Positions 28,115-36,370 of a stretch of DNA of 64,000 bases are shown in pieces. How positions within the stretch are numbered: position 1 is the first letter of the stretch; every line of letters starts with the position of its first letter. Origin of the DNA: Roseburia rectibacter (GTDB lineage: Bacteria; Bacillota; Clostridia; Lachnospirales; Lachnospiraceae); contig NZ_CP092473.1 of the NCBI RefSeq assembly GCF_014287515.2, forward strand, positions 664,001 through 728,000, in the 5' to 3' direction. Below the pieces are notes generated by a model. That model saw only the letters and a list, made by a program, of their open reading frames with translations. It was not told the DNA's origin and did no database searches. Position numbers and translations under genes: made by a program.

Positions 28115-28990
28115 ATGCAGGAATATCATTTAAACAGTGAAAAAAAAATCTGTCTGATGTCAACAGCAGAATTTAAGGAGCTAGAGGGGGAATATCCTCA
28201 CAAGCGGAATCTTTACCGCAGTATGAATCCGGTGCAGTATTGTAAGGCGGAAAATTATGGAGACTGTCTGTTTGGGACAATGAAGATACCGCGCGTATTA
28301 AAAGGTGAAATAACTTATATTGTATTTGGATTTTATCTGAGGGGCGATGAACTGTTACTGATCGAGGATGGCAGTTTTTTAAAGACATGTCTGGGAAAAC
28401 TGGAAAAAGTCATACCGGAAGAAATAAGTATGAATCAGCTTCTTGTCATGATCTTTGAAATGCTGATCGAGGATGATGTGATCTATCTGCAGCAGCAGGA
28501 AGAAAAATTAGCTTCGATCGAGGAAGAACTGTTAAAAAAGATTCCGGAACATTTTTATGAGATCATACTCCGGTACCGGAAACGCTTTTCGGCGTATCAT
28601 GCTTATTACGAGCAGCTTGTAAATCTGGCAGATGCCATGCAGAGTGATTTTGGACAGATACTGACAGATAAGGAGCAGTCACTCTGGCAGCTCTATGCAA
28701 ACCGTGTGGAACGTCTGCATGACCATGTAGAACTTTTGAGAGAGTATCTGGTACAGATCCGTGAGTTATACCAGTCATTGATCGATGTTCAGCAGAATAA
28801 AGTCATGAGTATCCTGACGGTTGTCACAACGATCTTTCTTCCTTTGACATTGATCGCAGGATGGTACGGAATGAATTTCCCCAATATGCCGGAGTTCCGA
28901 TGGAAGTATGCATATCCGGTTGTGATCATTGCCAGTATATTTATCATTGCAGGTGAGATCGTATATTTTAAGAAAAAGAAAATGCTTTAA
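28115..28990 (+). CDS. CorA-like Mg2+/divalent cation transporter
   Basis: A 291-residue CorA-family membrane protein. It has a long cytoplasmic helical region and two C-terminal transmembrane helices; TM1 (TTIFLPLTLIAGWYGMNF) ends in the diagnostic GMN motif, and TM2 is VVIIASIFIIAGEIVYF, finishing in a lysine-rich tail. The N-terminal beta domain is divergent, as in many Lachnospiraceae paralogues, so the ion preference is uncertain. A strong terminator follows at 29021. Confidence 0.9.
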   Translation: MQEYHLNSEKKICLMSTAEFKELEGEYPHKRNLYRSMNPVQYCKAENYGDCLFGTMKIPRVLKGEITYIVFGFYLRGDELLLIEDGSFLKTCLGKLEKVIPEEISMNQLLVMIFEMLIEDDVIYLQQQEEKLASIEEELLKKIPEHFYEIILRYRKRFSAYHAYYEQLVNLADAMQSDFGQILTDKEQSLWQLYANRVERLHDHVELLREYLVQIRELYQSLIDVQQNKVMSILTVVTTIFLPLTLIAGWYGMNFPNMPEFRWKYAYPVVIIASIFIIAGEIVYFKKKKML

Positions 28991-29020
28991 GAGAAAATAT
29001 TTTAAGAGAATTTGTGTGTG

Positions 29021-29061
29021 ATCCGGAAATGGGGGATGATCCTCTGTTTCCGGATTTTTAT
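29021..29061 (+). terminator. Terminator after the CorA-like gene
   Basis: ATCCGGAAA (29021-29029) pairs exactly with TTTCCGGAT (29047-29055) and is followed by TTTTTAT. It separates the unit from the ABC importer. Confidence 0.8.
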
Positions 29062-29122
29062 ATGTCAAAGTGCCGGATATATGAATATATTACAATAAGA
29101 ATGAGTTAGAGAAGCTGCTGTT

Positions 29123-29896
29123 ATGGCTTATGAAGATATAAAAATTTCAGGCATTACAAAATGCTTTTATAATAATGGGGAAATGCGTCAGATATTACGA
29201 CCGATAGACCTTTCCATACCACATGGGAAATTCGTTTCGATCATTGGGCCGAGCGGGTGTGGAAAGTCGACGCTGTTTAACATTGTGGCAGGACTTCTGC
29301 CACCGACATCGGGAGATATTACGATCGGCGGGAAAAGCATTTTAGGGGAAAAGGGCTATGTTGGTTATATGCTGCAAAAAGATATGCTTCTTCCGTGGCG
29401 TACGATCATCGACAATATTATTTTGGGACTTGAAATCAAGGGGGTACCGAAGAGGGAAGCGAGAAAACAGGCACTGCCCCTGATGGAAAAGTATGGACTT
29501 TTGGGATTTGAAAAAAATTATCCGTGCGAACTGTCCGGTGGAATGAGGCAGAGAGCAGCACTTCTTCGCACGCTTTTGTATGACCGGGAGATCATTTTGT
29601 TAGATGAGCCGTTTGGCGCACTGGATGCGCAGACAAGACAGTCCATGCAAAACTGGCTGTTAGAGATCTGGGAAGATTTTCATAAAACAGTCTTATTTGT
29701 GACGCATGATATCGATGAGGCAATTTATCTGTCGGATATCATTTATGTTTTTTCGGAACGGCCTGGTTACGTAAAAGAAAAAATCAATGTTAACTTAAAA
29801 CGTCCAAGAAAGCAGGAAGATATGCTGGAAGCTGATTTCTGGGATTTAAAACAGCATTTGACAGGAGGAATGTCTGATGGAAAAAAAGGCGTATGA
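29123..29896 (+). CDS. NitT/TauT-family ABC importer, ATP-binding protein
   Basis: A 257-residue ATPase: Walker A GPSGCGKST (about 47-55), Q-loop MLQKDMLLPWRT (typical of this family), signature LSGGMRQRAALLRTL, Walker B IILLDEPFGALD and H-loop FVTHDIDEA. It belongs to the SsuB/TauB/ThiZ group for sulfonates, taurine, nitrate or thiamine precursors. The last 20 bases overlap the permease gene. No promoter motif stood out in the 60 bases upstream. Confidence 0.92.
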   Translation: MAYEDIKISGITKCFYNNGEMRQILRPIDLSIPHGKFVSIIGPSGCGKSTLFNIVAGLLPPTSGDITIGGKSILGEKGYVGYMLQKDMLLPWRTIIDNIILGLEIKGVPKREARKQALPLMEKYGLLGFEKNYPCELSGGMRQRAALLRTLLYDREIILLDEPFGALDAQTRQSMQNWLLEIWEDFHKTVLFVTHDIDEAIYLSDIIYVFSERPGYVKEKINVNLKRPRKQEDMLEADFWDLKQHLTGGMSDGKKGV

Positions 29897-30734
29897 AGCA
29901 TATTATTATGAGCCGAAATCCGTTGGGGCAATGCAGTCAGACGGAAAGGAAAAATTAAGGCAGAAAAAACAGAAAAAAGGCATCCGGACAGGAAGGATTT
30001 TATTTGGAATTGCAATTTTAATCCTTTGGGAAGTGAGTGCTATGTGTGGATGGATCGATGATTATTACTGGAGTTCTCCTTCATTGATTGTACGGACAGC
30101 GATCGTTCAGTGGAAAGAAAAAAATCTTGCATATGACATCTATTTTACATCTATGTCTACGATCGGTGGTTTTCTGGCAGGAACGTTAGGCGGCGCAGTG
30201 TTAGGATTGTCATTCTGGTGGTCAAAGACATTTGCAAAAATTTTTGAACCGTATCTTGTGATGTTTAATGCAGTGCCAAAGCTGGCACTTGCACCAATTT
30301 TAATCGTGCTGTTTGGTATCGGTTTTTCATCCAAAGTAATCCTGGCATTTTTAATGACAGTAATATCATGTGCGCTTGCGACAGTCAGCGGCGTCGAAAA
30401 TGTGGATGAGTCGATGGAAACTTTGCTTTATTCACTTGGTGCCACCAGGTGGCAGGTTTTTGGTAAAGTTGTGGTTCCGGCAGTGCTTCCCTGGATGCTT
30501 GGGAGCCTCCGGATCAATATTTCTTTGGCGCTCGCAGGTGCGATCGTCGGGGAATTTATCGCATCTGGGCATGGACTTGGAAGAATGGTCATCTATGCGG
30601 GCACTATTTTAGATACTACATTAGTGTGGGTTGGGGTGATCGTGCTGTCACTGCTTGCAATGGTAATGTACCTTGCGGTGGTGGAACTGGAAAAATGGAT
30701 GACGGAACATCTTGCCATTTACCGTAAGGCGTAA
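29877..30734 (+). CDS. NitT/TauT-family ABC importer, permease
   Basis: A 285-residue inner-membrane permease of the SsuC/TauC/ThiX type with about six transmembrane helices. The EAA-like coupling loop is SLGATRWQVFGKVVVPAVLPWML (LGA-R-G-P pattern, near residue 190), and LRINISLALAGAIVGEFIASGHGLGRMV follows, as is standard. The N-terminus has a 45-residue basic cytoplasmic segment before helix 1. GGAGGAA lies 7 bases before the ATG inside the upstream gene. Confidence 0.92.
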   Translation: MEKKAYEAYYYEPKSVGAMQSDGKEKLRQKKQKKGIRTGRILFGIAILILWEVSAMCGWIDDYYWSSPSLIVRTAIVQWKEKNLAYDIYFTSMSTIGGFLAGTLGGAVLGLSFWWSKTFAKIFEPYLVMFNAVPKLALAPILIVLFGIGFSSKVILAFLMTVISCALATVSGVENVDESMETLLYSLGATRWQVFGKVVVPAVLPWMLGSLRINISLALAGAIVGEFIASGHGLGRMVIYAGTILDTTLVWVGVIVLSLLAMVMYLAVVELEKWMTEHLAIYRKA

Positions 30735-30789
30735 AGACACCTTTTGGCACGTAAAGCCATATTATATGAAAAAGAGAAAACAGGCAGAG

Positions 30790-31842
30790 ATGTTAACAAG
30801 AAAAATATTAAAAAGGAAATGGTTTAGTTGTTTTGGATGCGTTTTATTTGCTGCCGTGCTATTGGCGACAGCCTGCGGTGGTGATAAGGCAGGGCAGGAG
30901 AGTGAGGCGTTAAAGAAGATTGTGATCGCAGAGCCGTTACATTCGATCGGGTATCTTCCACTTTATGTTGGGCAGCAGGAGGGATTTTTTGAGGAGGAAG
31001 GACTTGATGTGGAGGTGATACAGGCTACGGGCGGCTCGCATGTGACATCTGTGATGAGCGGGGATGCATGGGGCGTGATCGGTGGAGTGGATTCGAATGC
31101 GATCCCGAATGCATCCGGAAACTGCCCTGACCCGGTAATTGCCGTCTGCAACTGTGTAAACCGTGCAAATGTGTACCTGTGTGCAGCAGTCGGTGAAGAA
31201 TATACTGGAAATACGGATGAAGAACTTGCACAATATTTAAAAGGCAAGAAGATCAATTCCGGCAGATTTGGCGGCAGCCCGAATTTATGCGTGCGCTATC
31301 TTTTGCTTTCACTCGGACTTGATCCGGATCGTGATGTTGTGATGGTAGAGCCGGCAGACATGTCAACTTCCGTTGCTGTGGTGCAGAGCGGTCAGGCAGA
31401 TATTTCCTGGGCAGCAGAACCCCAGATTGTAGATGGGATGAAGCAGGGGGTATGGACAGATGCATTTTACCAGTTTACAGATTTAGGAGATTATGCTTAC
31501 TCTGTTTTAAGTGTAGCAGAATCGACAATCAGCAATGATCCGGAAACAGTACAGCACTTTGTGAATGCGATGTTAAAATCTCTGACTGCGGCGCAGGATA
31601 AGGAGATCGCAGTCCGGGCTGCAGAAAAAGAATTTCCGACCACACCGCCAGAAGATATAGAAGCTGCGATCGACCGCGCCTATGCAGATGAACTTTGGAG
31701 CATGGATGGTGTGATCACGCAGGAAGCAGTAAAAAATGATATGGAAGTATCCATTGCATCGGATGTATATCAGGGGACTTACCAGTATGAAGAACTGGTG
31801 GATATGCAGTTCGTTTACAATGCACAGAACAATACGGATTGA
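30790..31842 (+). CDS. NMT1/SsuA-type substrate-binding lipoprotein
   Basis: The 350-residue product has a lipoprotein signal peptide with a basic start (KILKRKW), a hydrophobic core and lipobox LATAC with C29 as the lipidated residue. The mature protein resembles NMT1/THI5- and SsuA-like binding proteins: IGYLPLYVGQQEGFFEEEGLDVEVIQ, then GGSHVTSVMSGDAWGVIGG and QADISWAAEPQIVDG. Candidate ligands are thiamine precursors, sulfonates or similar small molecules; no neighbour settles this. The start is uncertain: the ATG at 30790 gives the best signal peptide, 30766 is the alternative, and neither has a strong Shine-Dalgarno. Repeat copy 2 begins 14 bases after the stop. Confidence 0.85.
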   Translation: MLTRKILKRKWFSCFGCVLFAAVLLATACGGDKAGQESEALKKIVIAEPLHSIGYLPLYVGQQEGFFEEEGLDVEVIQATGGSHVTSVMSGDAWGVIGGVDSNAIPNASGNCPDPVIAVCNCVNRANVYLCAAVGEEYTGNTDEELAQYLKGKKINSGRFGGSPNLCVRYLLLSLGLDPDRDVVMVEPADMSTSVAVVQSGQADISWAAEPQIVDGMKQGVWTDAFYQFTDLGDYAYSVLSVAESTISNDPETVQHFVNAMLKSLTAAQDKEIAVRAAEKEFPTTPPEDIEAAIDRAYADELWSMDGVITQEAVKNDMEVSIASDVYQGTYQYEELVDMQFVYNAQNNTD

Positions 31843-31856
31843 AATTAGCTATCTGA

Positions 31857-32886
31857 CAAATGCTGGTTTGTGGGTGACATGAGTTTCCTCGTGTAGGGTG
31901 GTTCCGGGGGTTTTAGATTGGCAAATTGCATCAAGCCGGGACTCGTTTTGTTCCGTTGTACGAAAATAAGTCAATCTAAGGCTGCCTGGTATAGGTTGTG
32001 GCGGAGTGACGTGTGCGTCTTAAACGCCCCGTCCGGGGGCATTAAGACTTGTGCTGCCGTCCGTGGCAGCACAACACTGTGTTACGGACAGGCAGTCTAA
32101 GATTGACTAATTTTCTCCCAAAGTCACAAAACAAGTTCCGGCTTGATGCGATTTGCCAGCCACTAAGTTGTGAACCACCCTTCGCCGGGGAACTCATTTT
32201 ACAACCTTGGGTAGTGCGTAAATTTTTAGTGTTTTGTGTCTGAATCTGATAAAAAATATTTCCAAATAACTATGTTTAATAGATTATTATTGGTTTGATA
32301 ATACTGGAAAAACCTCAATGTATCCCGTTATGCCTATGTTTATTGCCATACACATTTGAAAAAAATATTCTGTGTTATTTGGTCTGGCAATTTATGAAAC
32401 AATTCATGTAGTACAATGTAGCAGATGGAAATTTTGGCAAGTCATTAGTCTGAATATCAATGATACAGTACATTAGGATCATAAGCAGATTATAGGCATA
32501 ATGAATATCAAAAATTCGCACCTACGCCCCCAGTTTTGAGATGAACCGCCCACCCAAATGGTGTTTCATAACCTGGAGGCCGGCATCTTGCGCAAAGCCG
32601 AAGCTGATTTTGTGACTTTGGGAGAAAATTAGAAAATCTTAGTGTGCCTGTAGATATACAGTGATGTTCTGCCACGGATGGCAGAACAAGGCTTCACGAG
32701 CCACGGATGGCTCGTTGAACGCCGGTCACGTCACTCCGAGAAAATCTAACTCAGACACACTTAGATTTTTCTTATTTTCGTACAATGGAACCCAAATTAA
32801 CTCCGGCTTTGCGCAAGATGCCACTCACAGACCTACAACACACCATTTGGGCGGGCGATTTATTTCATAAACAAACCAGCATTTTG
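31857..32886. repeat. Long inverted-module repeat, copy 2
   Basis: A 1030-base non-coding element with ends CAAATGCTGGTTTGT (31857-31871) and ACAAACCAGCATTTTG (32871-32886). The T-to-C change relative to the ATGG of the other copies is mirrored at both ends. The left module (to about 32225) has GTCTTAA/TTAAGAC (32017-32048) and GTGCTGCC/GGCAGCAC. The right module (from about 32515) has GTTCTGCC/GGCAGAAC and GAGCCA/TGGCTC (32698-32713), inside arms AGTGTG (32641-32646) and CACACT (32756-32761). The AT-rich spacer is the longest of the three. It fills the 1200-base gap between the binding protein and the small gene at 33044; no other gene is visible there. Confidence 0.85.
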
Positions 32887-32962
32887 ACGAACGATTTTCC
32901 ATTCTGTAACGGAAAAATGAAAGGAAACCTTGGAAACCGCATAGAAAATTTCGTAATTTTTC

Positions 32963-32991
32963 GGGACAAATCCTCCATATTATAGTATAAT
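32963..32991 (+). promoter_or_regulatory. Likely promoter for the small protein/GH31 unit
   Basis: TATAAT (32986-32991) lies 17 bases after a poor -35 (GGGACA) and 52 bases before the start of the small protein gene. It is just outside the right end of repeat copy 2. Confidence 0.5.
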
Positions 32992-33043
32992 GGCGGTACT
33001 AAAGTAATATAAACGAAAAATACACGGGAAAAGGAGAATAATT

Positions 33044-33277
33044 ATGATGAATCCGGCTTCAATTATGAAAATCATGAATGCAAAAAATAAATTCACGGCA
33101 AACCATCCGAAATTTGCCGCATTTTTAAATGCAGTATTTTCGACCGGCATCACGGAAGGAACCATTATTGAGATTACCGTGACAAAGCCCGGAGCAGAAC
33201 CGATCACAACAAATATGAAAGTGCAGCAGTCGGATCTTGATCTGTTGCAGGAATTACAGGAAATTGCAAAAATGTAA
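33044..33277 (+). CDS. Conserved small hypothetical protein
   Basis: A 77-residue protein of unknown function: a basic N-terminal helix (NPASIMKIMNAKNKFTANHPKFAAFL) followed by short beta strands (GTIIEITVTKPGAEPI) and a C-terminal helix. It has no signal peptide or cysteines. GGAG lies 7 bases before the ATG. It is 18 bases upstream of the GH31 gene and in the same operon. I do not recognise a family beyond its similarity in style to small Lachnospiraceae proteins. Confidence 0.7.
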   Translation: MMNPASIMKIMNAKNKFTANHPKFAAFLNAVFSTGITEGTIIEITVTKPGAEPITTNMKVQQSDLDLLQELQEIAKM

Positions 33278-33295
33278 AAAGAAAAGGAGAAATAT

Positions 33296-35539
33296 ATGTT
33301 AGGGAAAAAACTTTCTTATCAGATCAATGGCAGTACAGTAGAGTTTGAATTTGAACATGGAACGGCATATGTCACAGCAGTTACGGATACGATCATGAAT
33401 GTATTTGTTCCGTATCAGTCAAAAGATCACCGCTCAAAGGCAATCGAAGGAGATAAAAGACAGAATGTTTCCGTAAAAGTCTCTGAGGAGAACGGAGCAG
33501 TACAGATTAAAACCGATAAACTGACAGCAGAAGTACATGATGATTTTCACATTGATTTTTATAAAGAAGACGGTACACTTTTATGCGAAGATTTCAGGGG
33601 AGAGCGAAAGAAAAAAGCAAGATTAAGTGATGAAGCACTTGCTACTTTAGAATCTGAGGGACATGCTGTCTCTGCAGATGGTGAAAAAGAAGATCCTGTC
33701 ATGGTCATAAAGAAGATGGACGGAGATGAAAAATTCTATGGGCTTGGAGATAAGACAGGCGTTTTAAATAAAAGAAACTATGAATATGAAAACTGGAATT
33801 CTGATCTTCCGCAGGCGCACACGGACGATTTTAAGGCATTGTATAAATCAATTCCATTCCTGATCACGTTAAAAAAGACAGGTGTATTTGGAATGTTTTT
33901 TGACAATACCTACAGATCCCATGTTAATCTCGGAAAAGAGAATGATGCATACTATTATTACAGTGCAGAGAACGGAAATCTCGATTACTATTTTATTTCC
34001 GGAGAGAAAATGACGGATATCGTGGAAGGTTATACCTATCTGACCGGCAGGACACCATTGCCGCAGTTGTGGACATTAGGACATCATCAGTCGAGATGGG
34101 GATATCTGTCCGCCGAGGATATCAGACGTGTGGCGCATAAATACAGAGAACTACAGATACCGTGCGATACGATTCATTTTGATATCGATTATATGGATGG
34201 TTATCGCGTATTTACCTGGAATGAAAAGGATTTTGGAGCACCGGGAGGAATCATAAAAGAAATTGCAGAGGATGGTTTTAAGGTTGTCTGCATCATCGAT
34301 CCGGGTGTGAAATTAGATCCGGGATATGCAAAATATGATGAGGGAATTGCGAATGATTATTTTGCAAAAACACCGGAAGGTGAAGTATACGTTAATGAAG
34401 TGTGGCCGGGAGAGGCTGTGTATCCTGATTTTGGAAAACCGGATGTCAGAAAATGGTGGGCGGACAATCAGAAGTTTTTAGTTGATCTTGGTGTACGTGG
34501 AACATGGAATGATATGAACGAGCCTGCAAGTTTCCGTGGAGAACTTCCACAGGATGTAGTATTCACGGATGAGGATCAAAAAACGGATCATGCAGCAATG
34601 CATAACGTTTATGGTCATCTGATGTCAAAGGCTACCTACGAGGGATTAAAGGAAAATGATAAAAGAAGACCGTTTGTCATCACAAGAGCATGTTATGCAG
34701 GAACGCAGAAATACTCTACGGTATGGACAGGAGATAACCAGAGCCTCTGGGCACATCTTAGAATGGCAGTCCCACAACTCTGCAATCTCGGTATGAGTGG
34801 AATTGCATTTGCAGGAACAGACGTCGGCGGATTCGGAGCAGACTGTACACCGGAACTGATGTGCCGCTGGGTTCAGGTTGGTGCATTTTCACCACTGTTC
34901 CGTAACCATTCTTCCGTGGGAAGTACATACCAGGAGCCATGGCAGTTTGATGAGAAAACGCTTCGCATTTACCGCAAATTTGTAGAATTAAGATATCAGC
35001 TGCTTCCGTATCTGTATGATCTGTTCCACGAGTGTGAACTGACGGGACTGCCGGTTATGCGTCCGCTGGTTCTGCATTATGAAAATGATCCGGAAACATG
35101 GAACTTAAACGGTGAATTTTTAGTAGGAGAGAATCTTCTTGTTGCACCTGTTTTAGAGCAGGGAGAGACAAAGAAGATCGTATATCTTCCGGAAGGTACC
35201 TGGTATGATTATGAGACAAAGAAACCATATCAGGGAAAACAGTATTACATGGTGGATGCACCGCTTGATACCTGTCCGATGTTCGTGAAAGAGGGAGGAA
35301 TGATCCCGACTTATGAACTGGCACAGTATGTTGGTGAAAAGCCGTATGATACCTTGAAAATGCGCATATATCCGGGAGATGGAATATACCTGCATTACCA
35401 GGATAACGGAGAGGATTTTGCTTATCGTGATGGTGCTTATAATGAGTACATGTTTACGCATAAGGGAAATGAAAAAGAGGCATCCGTACAGATGAACAAA
35501 GAAGGTTACACAAAATACAAAAATATTCTTTTTGAGTAG
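33296..35539 (+). CDS. GH31 alpha-glucosidase
   Basis: A 747-residue glycoside hydrolase family 31 enzyme acting on alpha-glucosides. The nucleophile is D406 in TWNDMNEPASF and the acid/base is D480 in WTGDNQSLWAHLRMAVPQL; both are present. An N-terminal beta-sandwich (about 1-215) and PLPQLWTLGHHQSRWGY introduce the barrel. No signal peptide is present, so it is cytoplasmic and probably finishes imported malto- or isomalto-oligosaccharides. RBS AAGGAG is about 8 bases upstream. The position after the small protein indicates an operon. Confidence 0.95.
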   Translation: MLGKKLSYQINGSTVEFEFEHGTAYVTAVTDTIMNVFVPYQSKDHRSKAIEGDKRQNVSVKVSEENGAVQIKTDKLTAEVHDDFHIDFYKEDGTLLCEDFRGERKKKARLSDEALATLESEGHAVSADGEKEDPVMVIKKMDGDEKFYGLGDKTGVLNKRNYEYENWNSDLPQAHTDDFKALYKSIPFLITLKKTGVFGMFFDNTYRSHVNLGKENDAYYYYSAENGNLDYYFISGEKMTDIVEGYTYLTGRTPLPQLWTLGHHQSRWGYLSAEDIRRVAHKYRELQIPCDTIHFDIDYMDGYRVFTWNEKDFGAPGGIIKEIAEDGFKVVCIIDPGVKLDPGYAKYDEGIANDYFAKTPEGEVYVNEVWPGEAVYPDFGKPDVRKWWADNQKFLVDLGVRGTWNDMNEPASFRGELPQDVVFTDEDQKTDHAAMHNVYGHLMSKATYEGLKENDKRRPFVITRACYAGTQKYSTVWTGDNQSLWAHLRMAVPQLCNLGMSGIAFAGTDVGGFGADCTPELMCRWVQVGAFSPLFRNHSSVGSTYQEPWQFDEKTLRIYRKFVELRYQLLPYLYDLFHECELTGLPVMRPLVLHYENDPETWNLNGEFLVGENLLVAPVLEQGETKKIVYLPEGTWYDYETKKPYQGKQYYMVDAPLDTCPMFVKEGGMIPTYELAQYVGEKPYDTLKMRIYPGDGIYLHYQDNGEDFAYRDGAYNEYMFTHKGNEKEASVQMNKEGYTKYKNILFE

Positions 35540-35615
35540 GATTTATGGTATGGCTGATGACACAAAAATATTCCTTAAGCATATGATATAGAGATGTTAG
35601 TGACAGGAGTAATGT

Positions 35616-36110
35616 GTGGACTATAATCAGGAACAGTTTTTCCGTATGCAGATGGATGTACCCAAAATGCCATTTTACATGAGTTATCCGATGCAGAATC
35701 TGTATCTTACGGAAATGGAATATGAAAAAGATATGGAACGCATGAAAGAGCTTTATCCGAAAGAGGTAAAGACGATCCTTTCTTACGTGGAAGATGAGTG
35801 CGATAAAATGGAGTATGAGGGAAGCCTGATGTTTGACGAATATCCGGATCGTCTGATGTTAGAGCAGGTGGCAGAGCGGATTTACCGTAAGGTGGCAGGA
35901 GAAGAAAATAATGTTGAGGCAGAACAGTACTGGGGTGGAATGAATCCACCGCCGGGACCGGGAATGCCTCCACCGCCGCAACCAGGACCGGGGATGCCGC
36001 CTCCACCGCCCAGAGGACATGATGATATGAGGAGTCTGATCGGGGTATTATTAAATAACGAGATGTATAAACGGCGCTGCAGACACAGAAGATGCAGACG
36101 CTGGTGGTAA
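35616..36110 (+). CDS. Acidic protein with a proline-glycine repeat and basic tail
   Basis: A 164-residue protein starting at a GTG with AGGAG 6 bases upstream. Residues 1-105 are an acidic helical region rich in Met and Glu (EYEKDMERMKELYPKEVK). Residues about 110-133 contain PGPGMPPPP twice, and the end is strongly basic (KRRCRHRRCRRWW). The chemistry recalls spore-coat or morphogenesis proteins, but no family is recognised and this is only a suggestion. A terminator follows. Confidence 0.75.
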   Translation: MDYNQEQFFRMQMDVPKMPFYMSYPMQNLYLTEMEYEKDMERMKELYPKEVKTILSYVEDECDKMEYEGSLMFDEYPDRLMLEQVAERIYRKVAGEENNVEAEQYWGGMNPPPGPGMPPPPQPGPGMPPPPPRGHDDMRSLIGVLLNNEMYKRRCRHRRCRRWW

Positions 36111-36129
36111 AATATCTGATACAGGAAAA

Positions 36130-36164
36130 AGGGCAGGTACCTCAATGTGAGGTGCCCTTTTTTG
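36130..36164 (+). terminator. Terminator after the Pro-rich protein gene
   Basis: GGGCA...CCTCA and TGAGG...TGCCC form a stem with an internal bulge, followed by TTTTTT. The next 200 bases hold a second stem (GTAATAGG/CCTATTAC, about 36166-36202) and AT-rich DNA before the next gene. Confidence 0.75.
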
Positions 36165-36370
36165 TGTAATAGGAAAATTCGTTGAAAGTGCCTATTACAT
36201 AAAAAGCCCTCCGGGCAGGATTCTTTCTTACTTGATATCTTAAATTTTCTAAAAGAATCGGCAATAGGCATTGCGGATTTGAAAAAAAATGCATACAATA
36301 TAGCTATCGCTTTTTTTGCGGTTTAACAGAGAAAATATATTTCATTCACATAGAGCAAGGAGATAATATC

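Noticed and set aside
35880..36298. Minus-strand ORF with a glycine-rich repeat opposite the Pro-rich gene
   Set aside because: It is the antisense reading of the PGPGMPPPP codons, without its own start signal.
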